Shown here piece by piece: positions 43,160-52,447 of a stretch of DNA of 64,000 nt (positions are counted from its first letter, which is position 1; each line of letters begins with the position of its first letter). Both the position numbers and the translations under genes were made by a program. The stretch is from Octadecabacter dasysiphoniae. Its GTDB lineage: Bacteria; Pseudomonadota; Alphaproteobacteria; Rhodobacterales; Rhodobacteraceae. The stretch covers positions 124,001-188,000 of the forward strand of contig NZ_JAKGAQ010000002.1 of assembly GCF_021532615.1 (NCBI RefSeq), read 5' to 3'. Below the pieces are notes generated by a model that saw nothing but the letters and a program-made list of their open reading frames with translations, was not told the DNA's origin and did no database searches.

Positions 43160-44597
43160 CCCGAAGGTCTAATCCACTGATGTCTTTGTTAATTTCCGCG
43201 ACGATATTGGCATCAACCGTCGGGATATCGTCGTTGGCATCAATGATAACCACCCGTTTGGCGGGCCACACGATAGACAACAGATTTTCACGCACCACCT
43301 TCGCGCGCTCAAGCGTCAGGTCTTCGGGCTTTCGCTTCACCGAATTTTCGGGCGACACATCCATGACGAACATCAAATCGGGGCTGAGGCTGTCAGACAA
43401 CCGAAAAATATCCGCCTCCAGCGCGGCGAGATAATCGCTCAACCGGCCAGTGGTCGCCAGATTGGTGGTCCGTGGCGCATCGATCGCGATCAGCAGCTGA
43501 GTTTGCAACCAGCGATCCACCAGAACAATCTTACCAAGCCGCTGGGCGTTCAATCCACGGCGAAGCTGGCTGCGTTTTTCCCAAAGGCAGATGATCAGCC
43601 ACAGCTGATAATACCACGGGAACTTCTTGGGTTTACCCGCACGATCCCCGGATTCTCTGGCCGCTGTGTGCCCCTTGAGCTTTGCCTTGGTCCCAAAGAC
43701 AGAAAACATGATACGGCGCACAAAACTCGCGCCGCTCTGACCGCTTCCCATCGAAATGGTTTCAATGCCGACACGCTTTGAAAAGCGGTCCTTGTAGCGT
43801 TCAAGCGCAGAGGACTTGCCAGACCCGTCAATCCCGACAAAGGCCACCATCATGCCGCCGCCCTGCATGACGCTCACGCCTGCTTGGGCAAAGCCAAGCC
43901 GCTTAAGAAGGGCGACCCATGCCAGCGCCACAAAGGCTGCCATTTTGCTGAGCGCCCGCCCCTTTAGGCGAAACGGTTTCAAATCCTGGCAGATACCGCG
44001 TCGTCCCGCACCCGATTGCGCCGCTGTGTCATTGATCAACGCCGCGCGGGCGGCAGGCACAATCGTCGGGATCAGTTCAGGGTCCAAATCCACCCCGTCG
44101 TAAAACGCCCGCAGGGACGCGTACTCAGATTTGAACGACACATAAAACCCGTTCTTCTTGCGCGCTGAATGGCGGCACAGAAACAGGAACTGGTCGTGTT
44201 CGGGCGTGGCACACCAGATCTCGTGATCATCGTCCCAGATGCGCGCGCGCAGCAGGTCGTGTTCAATCGGCACATGATAATCACGGATCAACGCATTCCC
44301 GAAAATGATCTGCGTGTGGATATGGATATGGAACACCCGGCCAGACGCATCCATATGAAAGAAATCACGCGCGCCAATATCGGACTTCGCGGCCATCTTT
44401 CTCACTTCGAAAAACTGGTGTGCCGCAAGGGTTTGCACAAAGGCCGTCACGTCCGCCGGATTGACCAGAACATCAAGGTCTTCGGTGCCCGCAAACACCT
44501 CATCCAGTTTGACGCGGCCCTTCCAGACACAATACAAAATGTCCTCGGCGTGAATGTCCGACAGAACCCGTTGCATGATATTTGTCTCTTTAGACAT
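43152..44597 (-). CDS. Nucleotidyltransferase-like / thymidylate kinase-like fusion protein
   Basis: The start at ATG 44597 (MSKETN) is chosen because it overlaps the flippase gene by 8 bases; the longer frame upstream is flippase sequence in another frame. Residues ~15-190 resemble a nucleotidyltransferase-like domain found in polysaccharide loci (CVWKGRVKLDEVFAGTEDLDVL with the conserved acidic pair). Residues ~265-480 are a thymidylate-kinase-like P-loop domain (MMVAFVGIDGSGKSSALERY, later LVDRWLQTQL). Such fusions occur in exopolysaccharide clusters; the substrate is not known to me. Confidence 0.7.
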   Translation of the reverse strand: MSKETNIMQRVLSDIHAEDILYCVWKGRVKLDEVFAGTEDLDVLVNPADVTAFVQTLAAHQFFEVRKMAAKSDIGARDFFHMDASGRVFHIHIHTQIIFGNALIRDYHVPIEHDLLRARIWDDDHEIWCATPEHDQFLFLCRHSARKKNGFYVSFKSEYASLRAFYDGVDLDPELIPTIVPAARAALINDTAAQSGAGRRGICQDLKPFRLKGRALSKMAAFVALAWVALLKRLGFAQAGVSVMQGGGMMVAFVGIDGSGKSSALERYKDRFSKRVGIETISMGSGQSGASFVRRIMFSVFGTKAKLKGHTAARESGDRAGKPKKFPWYYQLWLIICLWEKRSQLRRGLNAQRLGKIVLVDRWLQTQLLIAIDAPRTTNLATTGRLSDYLAALEADIFRLSDSLSPDLMFVMDVSPENSVKRKPEDLTLERAKVVRENLLSIVWPAKRVVIIDANDDIPTVDANIVAEINKDISGLDLRDE

Positions 44598-45885
44598 CCG
44601 TATTGCTCCGTTTCGTAGTGGAAAGGTGGCGCATCTCAAACTGGATCGCCATCGCATTTTTCGTAAGTAGCCCCGCCGCAAACGCAATCGCAGCCCCCGC
44701 AATCCCCAACATCGGGGTCAGCAAAAGCGCAAGGCCCAGTTGCAGCGCAAAGGTGAACATCACAACGTTACGCAGATACCGTTCATGTCCGACCATCTTA
44801 AGAACAACGGGCGATATTCCCGTTGCGACGTTCAAAACCTGCACCACCAAAAGGCCCGTCAAAATCAGGCTGGCGTTCGCGGCAGTGATTTGAAATTGCG
44901 CCAAGATCGGTTGATTGAACACAAACAAGATCAGCGCAACAGGCAGCGCGATGCCCAGCATGATCAACCGCGCCTGCCCGCGCACCTTGGCGACACGTTC
45001 AAAGTTGTTGTCTGCATAAAGGCTCGAAATCTGCGCCGAGACTGTGTTGCTCATGACGCCAAGAATAAAGTTCACCAAAAACGCGAGCTTCAGGATCGCC
45101 GAAAACGTCCCCACCTCTTGCGAACTGACAAACAGCCCGATCACAAGGATCAGCCCCCACTGGGAAAAATACTGCGCGAACTCCATGACAAAGAAATTCT
45201 TGGTCTTGCGCGGGTGATCCAGAACCGCTTGCGCAACAGATATCGGCTGTGACCAAAACCCCGAAATCCGGCGCGCCAGGACGACAAAACTAACGCCAAG
45301 CACAACATAGGTAATCACAAACAAAATCAGGCCAAGGCGCGTCAACGTGACGTCCGTGCCAAGGTATTGCGCCCCAAGCAGAACCGCACTGGCGGCAAGG
45401 CTCAGGAATCCAAATTCACAAAACGGCGCAATGCTGGCATCCAGATTTGCCCGAAACATCGCAGCATTCAAAAGCAGCAGCGCAACGCCCGGCGCGCAAA
45501 TAAGAAGCCACATCACAATGATCGGGCCATCAAAATAAGCCACATACAAAACGCCAAGGATCGCGGCCGCCAAAGTGCCAAGCAGGCTCAGCTTTGCTGC
45601 ATTCAAATAGGTCGCCCGCGCCGCGCCGAAATCACCCTGACTCAGGTTGATACCCGCCGTCTTGATAATCAGGGTGGAGCTGCCAAAGTTGGACAAAATC
45701 ACAACACCCAGCATCACCGCCGCCGCACTCGAAAACACACCAAGCGCGCTAAGACCAAGGGACGCAGAAATAACGTACGTCAGCAGCAAAGACCCGAAAG
45801 CAGAAATCGTCCGCGACACCAGCGTGCGAAAGACCCTCAGGATCAGCGTGATCCCTGTCGCGCCATAGGTGCTTTTGCGTTCCAT
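44590..45885 (-). CDS. Oligosaccharide flippase family protein (Wzx-like)
   Basis: This moves lipid-linked repeat units across the inner membrane. The 431-aa product has about twelve to fourteen membrane segments. Its pattern is that of polysaccharide biosynthesis flippases (RTISAFGSLLLTYVISASLG near the N-terminus and the terminal LGIAGAAIAFAAGLLTKN). It lies 3 bases from the GT4 gene and overlaps the fusion-kinase gene by 8 bases. Confidence 0.88.
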   Translation of the reverse strand: MERKSTYGATGITLILRVFRTLVSRTISAFGSLLLTYVISASLGLSALGVFSSAAAVMLGVVILSNFGSSTLIIKTAGINLSQGDFGAARATYLNAAKLSLLGTLAAAILGVLYVAYFDGPIIVMWLLICAPGVALLLLNAAMFRANLDASIAPFCEFGFLSLAASAVLLGAQYLGTDVTLTRLGLILFVITYVVLGVSFVVLARRISGFWSQPISVAQAVLDHPRKTKNFFVMEFAQYFSQWGLILVIGLFVSSQEVGTFSAILKLAFLVNFILGVMSNTVSAQISSLYADNNFERVAKVRGQARLIMLGIALPVALILFVFNQPILAQFQITAANASLILTGLLVVQVLNVATGISPVVLKMVGHERYLRNVVMFTFALQLGLALLLTPMLGIAGAAIAFAAGLLTKNAMAIQFEMRHLSTTKRSNTDV

Positions 45886-45888
45886 CGC

Positions 45889-47121
45889 TTAGCGTTTCTC
45901 GTCCATCGACTGGATCGCATCACGGACCTTTTCATAGACGCTCTGACGTGAAAAATCCTGCGCCGCATCAAGAACCATCTGCGCGGTAATTCCCGCCAAC
46001 GTCGTGCCCATCACATCCATCTGACCTGCGGCCTCTTCGATATCGCGCGACAACTGTTGCCCCACGCCTTTGGCATTCACAAAATCAGCCTGCCAACCGC
46101 CATAGTTTATCAACACAGGCTTACCTGCGGCGAGCGTATCAAAAAACTTGTTGGCCGAATTCTTTTCCATTTCAGGCAGGTCGATAAACAGCGACAGGCC
46201 CGCATCACAGGCGGCAAAATAATCAACAATTTCGCGTTTCGGCACGCGCCCCTGGATTTTGACGTTTTGCAATTTCTCGGCCGCTACAAAGTCACGAATT
46301 TTCTGATCGTTGATGCCACCGCCCACAATCACATAGAACAGATCGGCGTTGTCTTTGGTGCGCTTTGCCAGCGTCAAAAGATATTCAACGTCATTCAACA
46401 AACCAAACGTACCCGCATAAAGCAGCATCGTTTGACCGTTCGTCAGGTTCAGCTTGGCGCGCATATCAGCACGGCGCGCTGCATAATCTTCGTTCAGCGG
46501 GGAACACAGATTGTCGAAATCACAGGCATTGGGGGCCGTATAAATCGGGCGGGTCACGCCCTTTTCGGCCAGCACATCCGCGATGCCCTCCGACATGCCG
46601 GGCGACAGACCGACCAGCGCATGGGCATTCACATAGATTTTCGCCTCAAGCCATTTCAGCACGCGGATCAGCCGTGGATTGCGGATCGTCCCAAGGGCAA
46701 TCGGCATTTCCGGCCACAGATCACGCACCTCGAACACATATGGTTTGCTGCGGATTTTCTTGGCCACCAACGCGGGAATACCTGTCGTCAGCGGGGTGGA
46801 CGTTGCGAAAATCACATCGAACTTCAGCCACAGCACGTAAAAACACGTCACCAGCGAAAACAGCAAAAACGCCATGGCCTTACGGAACGGCCCATAGGAA
46901 TTGTGATAGGCGCCGGGCACCCAGATCACATCGAACCCTTCGATGGTTTCACGCTTGGGCATGCCGAACCCTTTGGTGCGGTCCGCCGTCAGCATCGTGA
47001 CGCTATAGCCATCATCAACCAAACGGCGCGCCATTTCATAAGATCGCGTGCCGCCGCTCATTTCGAGGGTGTTAAAATACTGGTGAATATAAAGAAGGTT
47101 ACGTGCCATATTGGTCTTCAT
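45889..47121 (-). CDS. Glycosyltransferase family 4 (WbuB-like)
   Basis: This cytoplasmic GT-B glycosyltransferase of the EPS locus has 410 aa. It shows LLYIHQYFNTLEMSGGTRSY at the N-terminus, the donor-domain GLLNDVEYLL and the EX7E-like region (SANKFFDTLAAGKPVLINYGG). A start at 47109 is equally possible. It is followed by the flippase after 3 bases. Confidence 0.87.
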   Translation of the reverse strand: MKTNMARNLLYIHQYFNTLEMSGGTRSYEMARRLVDDGYSVTMLTADRTKGFGMPKRETIEGFDVIWVPGAYHNSYGPFRKAMAFLLFSLVTCFYVLWLKFDVIFATSTPLTTGIPALVAKKIRSKPYVFEVRDLWPEMPIALGTIRNPRLIRVLKWLEAKIYVNAHALVGLSPGMSEGIADVLAEKGVTRPIYTAPNACDFDNLCSPLNEDYAARRADMRAKLNLTNGQTMLLYAGTFGLLNDVEYLLTLAKRTKDNADLFYVIVGGGINDQKIRDFVAAEKLQNVKIQGRVPKREIVDYFAACDAGLSLFIDLPEMEKNSANKFFDTLAAGKPVLINYGGWQADFVNAKGVGQQLSRDIEEAAGQMDVMGTTLAGITAQMVLDAAQDFSRQSVYEKVRDAIQSMDEKR

Positions 47122-47160
47122 CCGAAATCAAAGGTGTCCCGTCCCCGAGACTGAAAATAA

Positions 47161-47790
47161 CTATTGGGAGTCCTGAAGCGGTCGGTTGGTCACATCGTCC
47201 ACTTGGCTTGCGTTGCGATCATCCGCGATGTCTTTGCGCAAAATTACTGTCATCAGCGTCTTATACACAATCCACGCATCCAACCGGATGCCCGCTGTCT
47301 TAACGTATGTGACATCATATTCGAACCGCTTGCTCCACTTCACGGAATTGCGGCCGCTGACCTGCGCAAAGCCCGACAATCCCGGGCGCACTTGGAACCG
47401 TTCCTTTTCCTGCCGCGTCATAAACGGCAACATGCGTGGCAGGATGGGCCGTGGGCCGATCAGCGCCATATCCCCCAGCACCACGTTGATAAACTGCGGC
47501 AGCTCATCGATGCTGGTCTTGCGGATAAACTGGCCGACACGGGTGATCCGCGGGCGGGATGCTTCGCCTTTTTCGTTCAGATACTTGTCCGCATCCACGA
47601 TCATGGACCGGAATTTGAACACTGAAAATTCCGCACCGCCCAGCCCCAATCGGGCTTGGCGAAAGAACACAGGGCCACCGTCCGTTTTGATAAAGACAGC
47701 CACAATCAGCAGCACGGGCGACAAAGCGATCAGCGCCAGTGCAGCGCACAGCGTGTCGAGGATATAGCGAAGGCGGAAATATAGGCGCAC
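47161..47790 (-). CDS. Priming sugar-1-phosphate transferase (PglC/WcaJ-C type)
   Basis: This transfers a sugar-1-phosphate onto undecaprenyl phosphate to start each repeat unit. It is a small monotopic enzyme of 209 aa, without the N-terminal membrane domain of WcaJ. Landmarks are the reentrant membrane helix, VFFRQARLGLGGAEF, VFKFRSM, the catalytic Asp-Glu dyad in KTSIDELPQFINVV, GPRP, and RPGLSGFAQVSGRN. With the PglD-like and PglE-like neighbours, an amino-sugar such as a bacillosamine derivative is a plausible first sugar. Confidence 0.88.
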   Translation of the reverse strand: MRLYFRLRYILDTLCAALALIALSPVLLIVAVFIKTDGGPVFFRQARLGLGGAEFSVFKFRSMIVDADKYLNEKGEASRPRITRVGQFIRKTSIDELPQFINVVLGDMALIGPRPILPRMLPFMTRQEKERFQVRPGLSGFAQVSGRNSVKWSKRFEYDVTYVKTAGIRLDAWIVYKTLMTVILRKDIADDRNASQVDDVTNRPLQDSQ

Positions 47791-47801
47791 AGTCTTAGTC
47801 C

Positions 47802-49196
47802 TTATTCAAAACCCGAAAACAGCTGCTCGGGATCGGGCTCCGGCTTGTCTATGGTTCGGACCAGTTTGGTGACGTTGTAAAAATTCTTGACGGACAGGTT
47901 TTCAGAAATCGAATTTCCAGCCCAAGTTCCGCATCCCATCGACAGCGTGAACGGCAGGCTGTTGTTGAACCCGCCGCCATTACCAAAGGTGTGGGCCTGG
48001 TTCACCAGCACACGCGCAACAGATGCGCTTGCCGCCAAGTCTTCGGGCTGGGACGGATCCGTCGTGTGAATACCAACCGAATGACCGATGCCCTCATAGT
48101 CCAAAATCTCGAACGCTTTGGCCTTGGCGGCTTCAAAATCGTCAGCTTTATAAAGCGACAGAATCAGGCTCAGCTTTTCGCCCGACAGCGGGGAATCCGC
48201 GCCAACGCTGTCTTGTGGCACAATCAAAAACCGCACGTCCTCGGATGGTGCGGGCCAGCCCAAAAGGGCGAACAGTTTATCGATGCTTTGGCCTACAAAG
48301 TGGCGGTTGATGTTGCCGCCTTGAAACAGGCCAGCCTCAACTTCGGCGACTTGTTCGGGCGAACAAACGTACCCCCCGACACCGCGCAACGCATCAACAA
48401 AGCCGTCATAAATATCCGAATGGGCAATCGCCGCGTTTTCGGAACTGCACGATGTCGCGTTGTCAAAACACTTGGACAACAGGATTTTCTGCGCCGCGTC
48501 TTTCAGGTCCGCAGATTTGTCGATGATCACAGGCACATTGCCCTTACCGACACCGATACACGGCGTGCCGCTGCGATACCCGTCGCGCACGTTGGTCTGA
48601 TCCCCCGTCACGATGATAAGATCGACAACCTGCGCCAGATACTGCGCTTTCTTCTTATTGATCGGCTGCGGGATGACCTGAAACAGATCGCGCGGCGCGC
48701 CAATCCGGTCAAGTTCCGCATGGATGAAATCACGGACGCGGTAGGCCGTGCGCGCACCGGCGGGCGACGGGCTGATGATGATCGCATTCTTGCACTTCAA
48801 CGCCATCATCGCCTGATTGACGGGGGTGGCCGCCGGATTCGTGGACGGCGTCATTGTCCCGACAACACCAACCGGCTTGGCATATGTCGTCAGGCCCAGC
48901 TCTGGCTCATGGGATTGCTGTCCCACGGTGATTTCTTTCATCAGATCGTTCAACGCACCCAGCGTCTTGCGCTTGTTCTTGGTGATCTTGTCCGGCACGT
49001 TCCCAAGGCCCGTGTCTTCCACAGCCATTTCAGCCAATTCCAGCGCGCGATCATCGCGGTAAATTGCCCATGCAACGGCCTTGACCATCCGGTCAGCATC
49101 TTCTTGCGAATAATGGGAAATTTCGGTCATGGCCGAACGGGCCGCCGCAACGATCCCATCAACAATGGCTGCGTCTTTTTCATCAATATCGAACAT
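47802..49196 (-). CDS. CoA-acylating aldehyde dehydrogenase (SauS-like)
   Basis: This converts an aldehyde plus CoA to an acyl-CoA, or the reverse. The 464 aa follow the acylating branch (AdhE-N/EutE/SauS): KPVGVVGTMTPSTNPAATPV, IIISPSPAGARTAY, PCIGVGKGNVPVII and the catalytic Cys in DNATSCSSENAAI. The AGNSISENLS C-terminal motif also fits. It is unusual in a polysaccharide operon. It lies 3 bases from the acetyltransferase gene and 11 bases from the priming transferase gene, so it is clearly co-transcribed with them. It could supply an acyl-CoA for sugar N-acylation, which is inference. Confidence 0.83.
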   Translation of the reverse strand: MFDIDEKDAAIVDGIVAAARSAMTEISHYSQEDADRMVKAVAWAIYRDDRALELAEMAVEDTGLGNVPDKITKNKRKTLGALNDLMKEITVGQQSHEPELGLTTYAKPVGVVGTMTPSTNPAATPVNQAMMALKCKNAIIISPSPAGARTAYRVRDFIHAELDRIGAPRDLFQVIPQPINKKKAQYLAQVVDLIIVTGDQTNVRDGYRSGTPCIGVGKGNVPVIIDKSADLKDAAQKILLSKCFDNATSCSSENAAIAHSDIYDGFVDALRGVGGYVCSPEQVAEVEAGLFQGGNINRHFVGQSIDKLFALLGWPAPSEDVRFLIVPQDSVGADSPLSGEKLSLILSLYKADDFEAAKAKAFEILDYEGIGHSVGIHTTDPSQPEDLAASASVARVLVNQAHTFGNGGGFNNSLPFTLSMGCGTWAGNSISENLSVKNFYNVTKLVRTIDKPEPDPEQLFSGFE

Positions 49197-49199
49197 AAT

Positions 49200-49844
49200 C
49201 TATCTCGCTGGAATTGGTTTGGCCGGCGTACCGACAACTGTTGTATTATCATCGACGTCGCGAATAACGGTGGATCCGACCCCGACGATGGCGCCTTGGC
49301 CGATGTTCAACCGCGCATCAACGCGAAATCCGGGCGGCATCAATGTTGCGCCGCTCCCGATCAGGACACCTGTGGCCAGATCACACCGCGCCCCGATCAC
49401 CGATCCGACCGACAAAAGGCAAAATGGGCCAACGACTGTGTCATGGGACACCGTGACGCTTGGCCCGACAAAGCAGCCCTCGCCGATCACGGGATTAACG
49501 TAAAAAACGCTGCCCGCCCCGATGATCAGGTTATCACCAAGCTGCGCATCAGCATCGATCACGGCAGAACTGTGGATCGCGCTGACCGTCTTGATGTCGT
49601 TTTCCTTCAGCCAGCCGACAATCGCCCTGCGGGATTTGATCGTGCCAACCCCGACGCAGACGGCATCGTAGCTGCTGCGATCCAGCAAAATGTCGCGCGT
49701 CCCAAGGATCGCACGCCCATAAGAAGATGCAGGCGCGTCCGGGGCGTCATCGACAAAACCCAACACCTCGTAGCCTTGCTCGCTCAGGATCGATGCGGCC
49801 ATGTTTCCGGTCTGCCCGGATCCAAATACAATAACATTTTTCAA
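49200..49844 (-). CDS. PglD-like sugar O/N-acyltransferase
   Basis: This acetyl-CoA-dependent transferase has a left-handed beta-helix and 214 aa. The N-terminal Rossmann-like substrate domain (MKNVIVFGSGQTGNMAASIL) and hexapeptide repeats (VIGEGCFVGPSVTVSHDTVVG) match PglD and NeuD-like enzymes that acetylate UDP-4-amino sugars. The start is TTG at 49844, preceded by GGAG with 8-base spacing. It follows the aminotransferase gene after 153 non-coding bases. Confidence 0.83.
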   Translation of the reverse strand: MKNVIVFGSGQTGNMAASILSEQGYEVLGFVDDAPDAPASSYGRAILGTRDILLDRSSYDAVCVGVGTIKSRRAIVGWLKENDIKTVSAIHSSAVIDADAQLGDNLIIGAGSVFYVNPVIGEGCFVGPSVTVSHDTVVGPFCLLSVGSVIGARCDLATGVLIGSGATLMPPGFRVDARLNIGQGAIVGVGSTVIRDVDDNTTVVGTPAKPIPAR

Positions 49845-49997
49845 TGTAAATACTCCAATGGGCTGCGGCTTTCGGTCCCTCTAGCACCAATAAATTTAAG
49901 ACTAAAGTCGTCAGGCGCGGGCTTGGCCAACCTGCACTTTTTTTGCCGACAGCCGGGCCGTAATAGGCCGCGGCACAGTTGCGTTCTGCGCCTGAAA
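49845..49997. other. Gap between aminotransferase and acyltransferase genes
   Basis: These 153 bases on the minus strand hold no gene of their own; an open frame across it is a shadow. It ends with GGAG before the TTG start. Confidence 0.35.
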
Positions 49998-51209
49998 TTA
50001 GGCTTTTGCTTGCTCGAATACCTCTGCAATGGCCGCTTCGGTCTGGCTGATTTCATCATCCGTAAGGGTCGGGTGAACCAGAAACATAATGCTGGTTTCG
50101 CCCAACCGCTGCGTCGTGCGCAATGGCGTCGTCGGGCGCACATCCATCCCGTCGAATGCTTTTTCCAGATAGACCTCGGAACAGGTGCCCTGAAAACACG
50201 GCACACCAAGGGCATTAATTTGTGCAACAATACGATCGCGCGTCCAACCCGGCGCCAAGGCATCCGGTTCAACGTAGGCATAGTATTTGTAATTGGCATG
50301 GGTGCAGCCAGTCGTGGCATCACAGCCCGTGCAGCCCTGACAGCGCAGCTGCGGCAAACGCACCGCCGCCCCGCCCGCTTTGGCCAACGCGGCCTCGATC
50401 CGGCTGGCGTTGTCGGTGCGCGCCTTGGTCCACTCGGCCATCCGCTTAAGCTGGATACGCCCGATCACCGCCTGAATTTCCATCATCCGCCAGTTGGTGC
50501 CGATGCTTTCATGCAGCCAGCGAAACCCCGGCGCGTGGTCGCGATTGTACACAGCGTCATAGGATTTCCCGTGATCCTTATAGGCCCACATATCAGCCCA
50601 AAGATCAGGATCGTTGACCGTCACCATGCCGCCTTCGCCGCCCGTCGTCATGATCTTGTCCTGACAAAACGACCACGCACCAACATGGCCGATGCCCCCA
50701 ACGGGGCGGCCTTTGTACAGCGCGCCATGTGCTTGGGCGCAGTCCTCAATGACTTTGATGTCATGGCGCGCAGCCAGGTCCATGATCGGGTCCATATCCG
50801 CAGGCCAGCCCGCAAGGTGAACCACAATAATCGCGCGCGTTCTGTCTGTGATCATCGGCGCGATTGTTTCAGCCGACAGATTGCCGCTTTGCGCATCCAC
50901 ATCCGCAAACACCGGCGTCGCACCGGCCGTCACAACACAAGACGCCGACGCGATGAACGTGCGCGGCGTCACAATAACTTCGTCGCCAGCACCAATGCCC
51001 AAACCCTTCAACGCCAGATCAAGCGCGAGCGTCCCGTTGGACAACGCAATCGCATAGGCACTGCCCGCAAACTGCGCGAACTCTTTTTCAAACTCGCGGC
51101 CTTCCTGACCTGTCCAGTAATTCACGCGGTTTGATCGCACGACCTGTGCAACCGCATCCGCTTCCTCATCCGTGAATGACGGCCACGCCGCAAATTTGGT
51201 GTTCAACAT
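49998..51209 (-). CDS. DegT/DnrJ/EryC1/StrS sugar aminotransferase (PglE-like) with Cys-rich insert
   Basis: This PLP-dependent enzyme aminates a nucleotide-keto-sugar, 403 aa. The PLP lysine is in SFCQDKIMTTGGEGGM, and VIEDCAQAHGA and GTLALDLALKGLG are typical. Near residue 295 it carries a CQGCTGCDATTGC run (C-x2-C-x2-C-x5-C), absent from most family members and suggestive of a metal or disulfide knot. It precedes the PglD-like gene. A 4,6-dehydratase gene (PglF-like) is not in the window. Confidence 0.87.
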   Translation of the reverse strand: MLNTKFAAWPSFTDEEADAVAQVVRSNRVNYWTGQEGREFEKEFAQFAGSAYAIALSNGTLALDLALKGLGIGAGDEVIVTPRTFIASASCVVTAGATPVFADVDAQSGNLSAETIAPMITDRTRAIIVVHLAGWPADMDPIMDLAARHDIKVIEDCAQAHGALYKGRPVGGIGHVGAWSFCQDKIMTTGGEGGMVTVNDPDLWADMWAYKDHGKSYDAVYNRDHAPGFRWLHESIGTNWRMMEIQAVIGRIQLKRMAEWTKARTDNASRIEAALAKAGGAAVRLPQLRCQGCTGCDATTGCTHANYKYYAYVEPDALAPGWTRDRIVAQINALGVPCFQGTCSEVYLEKAFDGMDVRPTTPLRTTQRLGETSIMFLVHPTLTDDEISQTEAAIAEVFEQAKA

Positions 51210-51234
51210 AAACCGACCCTTCGCAATTCGTTAA

Positions 51235-51251
51235 CGTCCCTATAAGGGACG
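51235..51251. terminator. Perfect hairpin between wzc-like and aminotransferase genes
   Basis: CGTCCCT-ATA-AGGGACG (51235-51251) lies 26 bases upstream of the aminotransferase start, in the 77-base gap after the kinase gene. It has no T-run. It could attenuate transcription or stabilise the mRNA. Confidence 0.45.
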
Positions 51252-51286
51252 CCCGCGCAGAGGCCTACAGACCCGCGCGTGCGCAA

Positions 51287-52444
51287 TCAGGAGTAGTATC
51301 CAGCGGAATATTCGCCGTAATAGCTGCCATAACGTGTTGATCCGCCATAACTTCTGGCTTTCTTGCCATCAATCTTGGTCAAAATCAGGCCTGTCACCTT
51401 AAGGCCCGCGTTCGAAAACTCGGACATTCCGGCATCCAGAACTTCGCCACGTGTTTCGTCCCAAGCGACAGCATACAGAATCGCATCAACCTGCTGCCCG
51501 ATGATCCGTGCATCCGTGACAGGCAGGATCGGCGGCGCGTCGATGATCACATGGTCATACTTTGCACGCGCCACGGCGACGAACTGTTTGAACTTCGCCG
51601 ACGAAAAGAAATCCGCGGCGTTCAATTTGTCACGCGCACCGAACAAAACATCAATGCCAAGTTCCTCGATGGTGACTTTGTTGTCCGCCACCTCTTGCTC
51701 GGTTGATGGAAACTCGTCTGCAATCTTTCCGGCTTTGCCCTCAAAATACAGGCCCAGCGTATTCTTGCGCACATCACCTTCGACCAACAGAACAGACCGT
51801 CCCATCCCGACAAGGCTGTGTGCCATGGCAATCGACGTCGTGGTTTTACCCTCAGCAGGGACAGAGGACGTCAGCAGGATAACATTCGGTTCCTTATCAG
51901 GATCAGACAGCAAAACAGACGTTCTGAGGTTACGGATCGCTTCCGAAAACGCGGTGTTATTCTTGCCTTCCAGATACGGCAAAAGCTTGTTGCGACGCCG
52001 AATGGGGGCCATCGGAATTTGGCCAAGAACAGGCAACCCACTGCGTCTTTGCAGCTCAGTCGCAGACCGGATACCGCCTTTGTTCAACTCGCGCAGCAAC
52101 ACTGTGCCTGTTCCCAACATGGCACCAAACATCAGCCCCATCAAAATGATCAACGGAACACGCGGGCTTGATGCGTGGCGCGGCAAAACGGCTGCCGACA
52201 GCAGGCGCGCATCAGGTTGTTGCGTCCCTTGCTGCACTTCCGCCTCTTTCAGGCGCGCAAGGAAATAGCCGTAAATCTCACCGATCGCATCCGCTTCGCG
52301 CTGAAGCTGCTGCAAAATCAACAGATCACGGGATTCGTTTTCAACTTCTTGCTCTAGGCCCAGAACAGCGGTGGCCAGTGATTGTCGTTGCACCTGCACC
52401 TGCGCAAGGGATGTCCGGATGCGTCCGGCTTCGCGCTCAAACAC
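51287..52444 (-). CDS. Wzc-like tyrosine autokinase, C-terminal half (split gene)
   Basis: This is the BY-kinase half of a polysaccharide co-polymerase. From GTG 52444, 385 aa: the end of the coiled coil, a membrane helix (VPLIILMGLMFGAMLGTGTV), then the kinase with Walker A (SVPAEGKTTTSIAMAHSL), Walker A' (VLLVEGDVRKNTLG) and Walker B (HVIIDAPPI). A Tyr-rich tail follows (SYGGSTRYGSYYGEYSAGYY) for autophosphorylation. It is in the same frame as the upstream half, parted only by TAA-TCC. No good ribosome-binding site precedes the GTG (AGGA is 13 bases away), so expression is doubtful. Confidence 0.75.
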   Translation of the reverse strand: MFEREAGRIRTSLAQVQVQRQSLATAVLGLEQEVENESRDLLILQQLQREADAIGEIYGYFLARLKEAEVQQGTQQPDARLLSAAVLPRHASSPRVPLIILMGLMFGAMLGTGTVLLRELNKGGIRSATELQRRSGLPVLGQIPMAPIRRRNKLLPYLEGKNNTAFSEAIRNLRTSVLLSDPDKEPNVILLTSSVPAEGKTTTSIAMAHSLVGMGRSVLLVEGDVRKNTLGLYFEGKAGKIADEFPSTEQEVADNKVTIEELGIDVLFGARDKLNAADFFSSAKFKQFVAVARAKYDHVIIDAPPILPVTDARIIGQQVDAILYAVAWDETRGEVLDAGMSEFSNAGLKVTGLILTKIDGKKARSYGGSTRYGSYYGEYSAGYYS

Positions 52445-52447
52445 GGA

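Noticed and set aside
47991..51134. A 1047-codon open frame on the plus strand
   Set aside because: It is antisense to the acylating dehydrogenase, acyltransferase and aminotransferase genes, all with intact motifs. Its composition (rich in Arg, His, Gly, Asn) is that of a GC-biased shadow frame.
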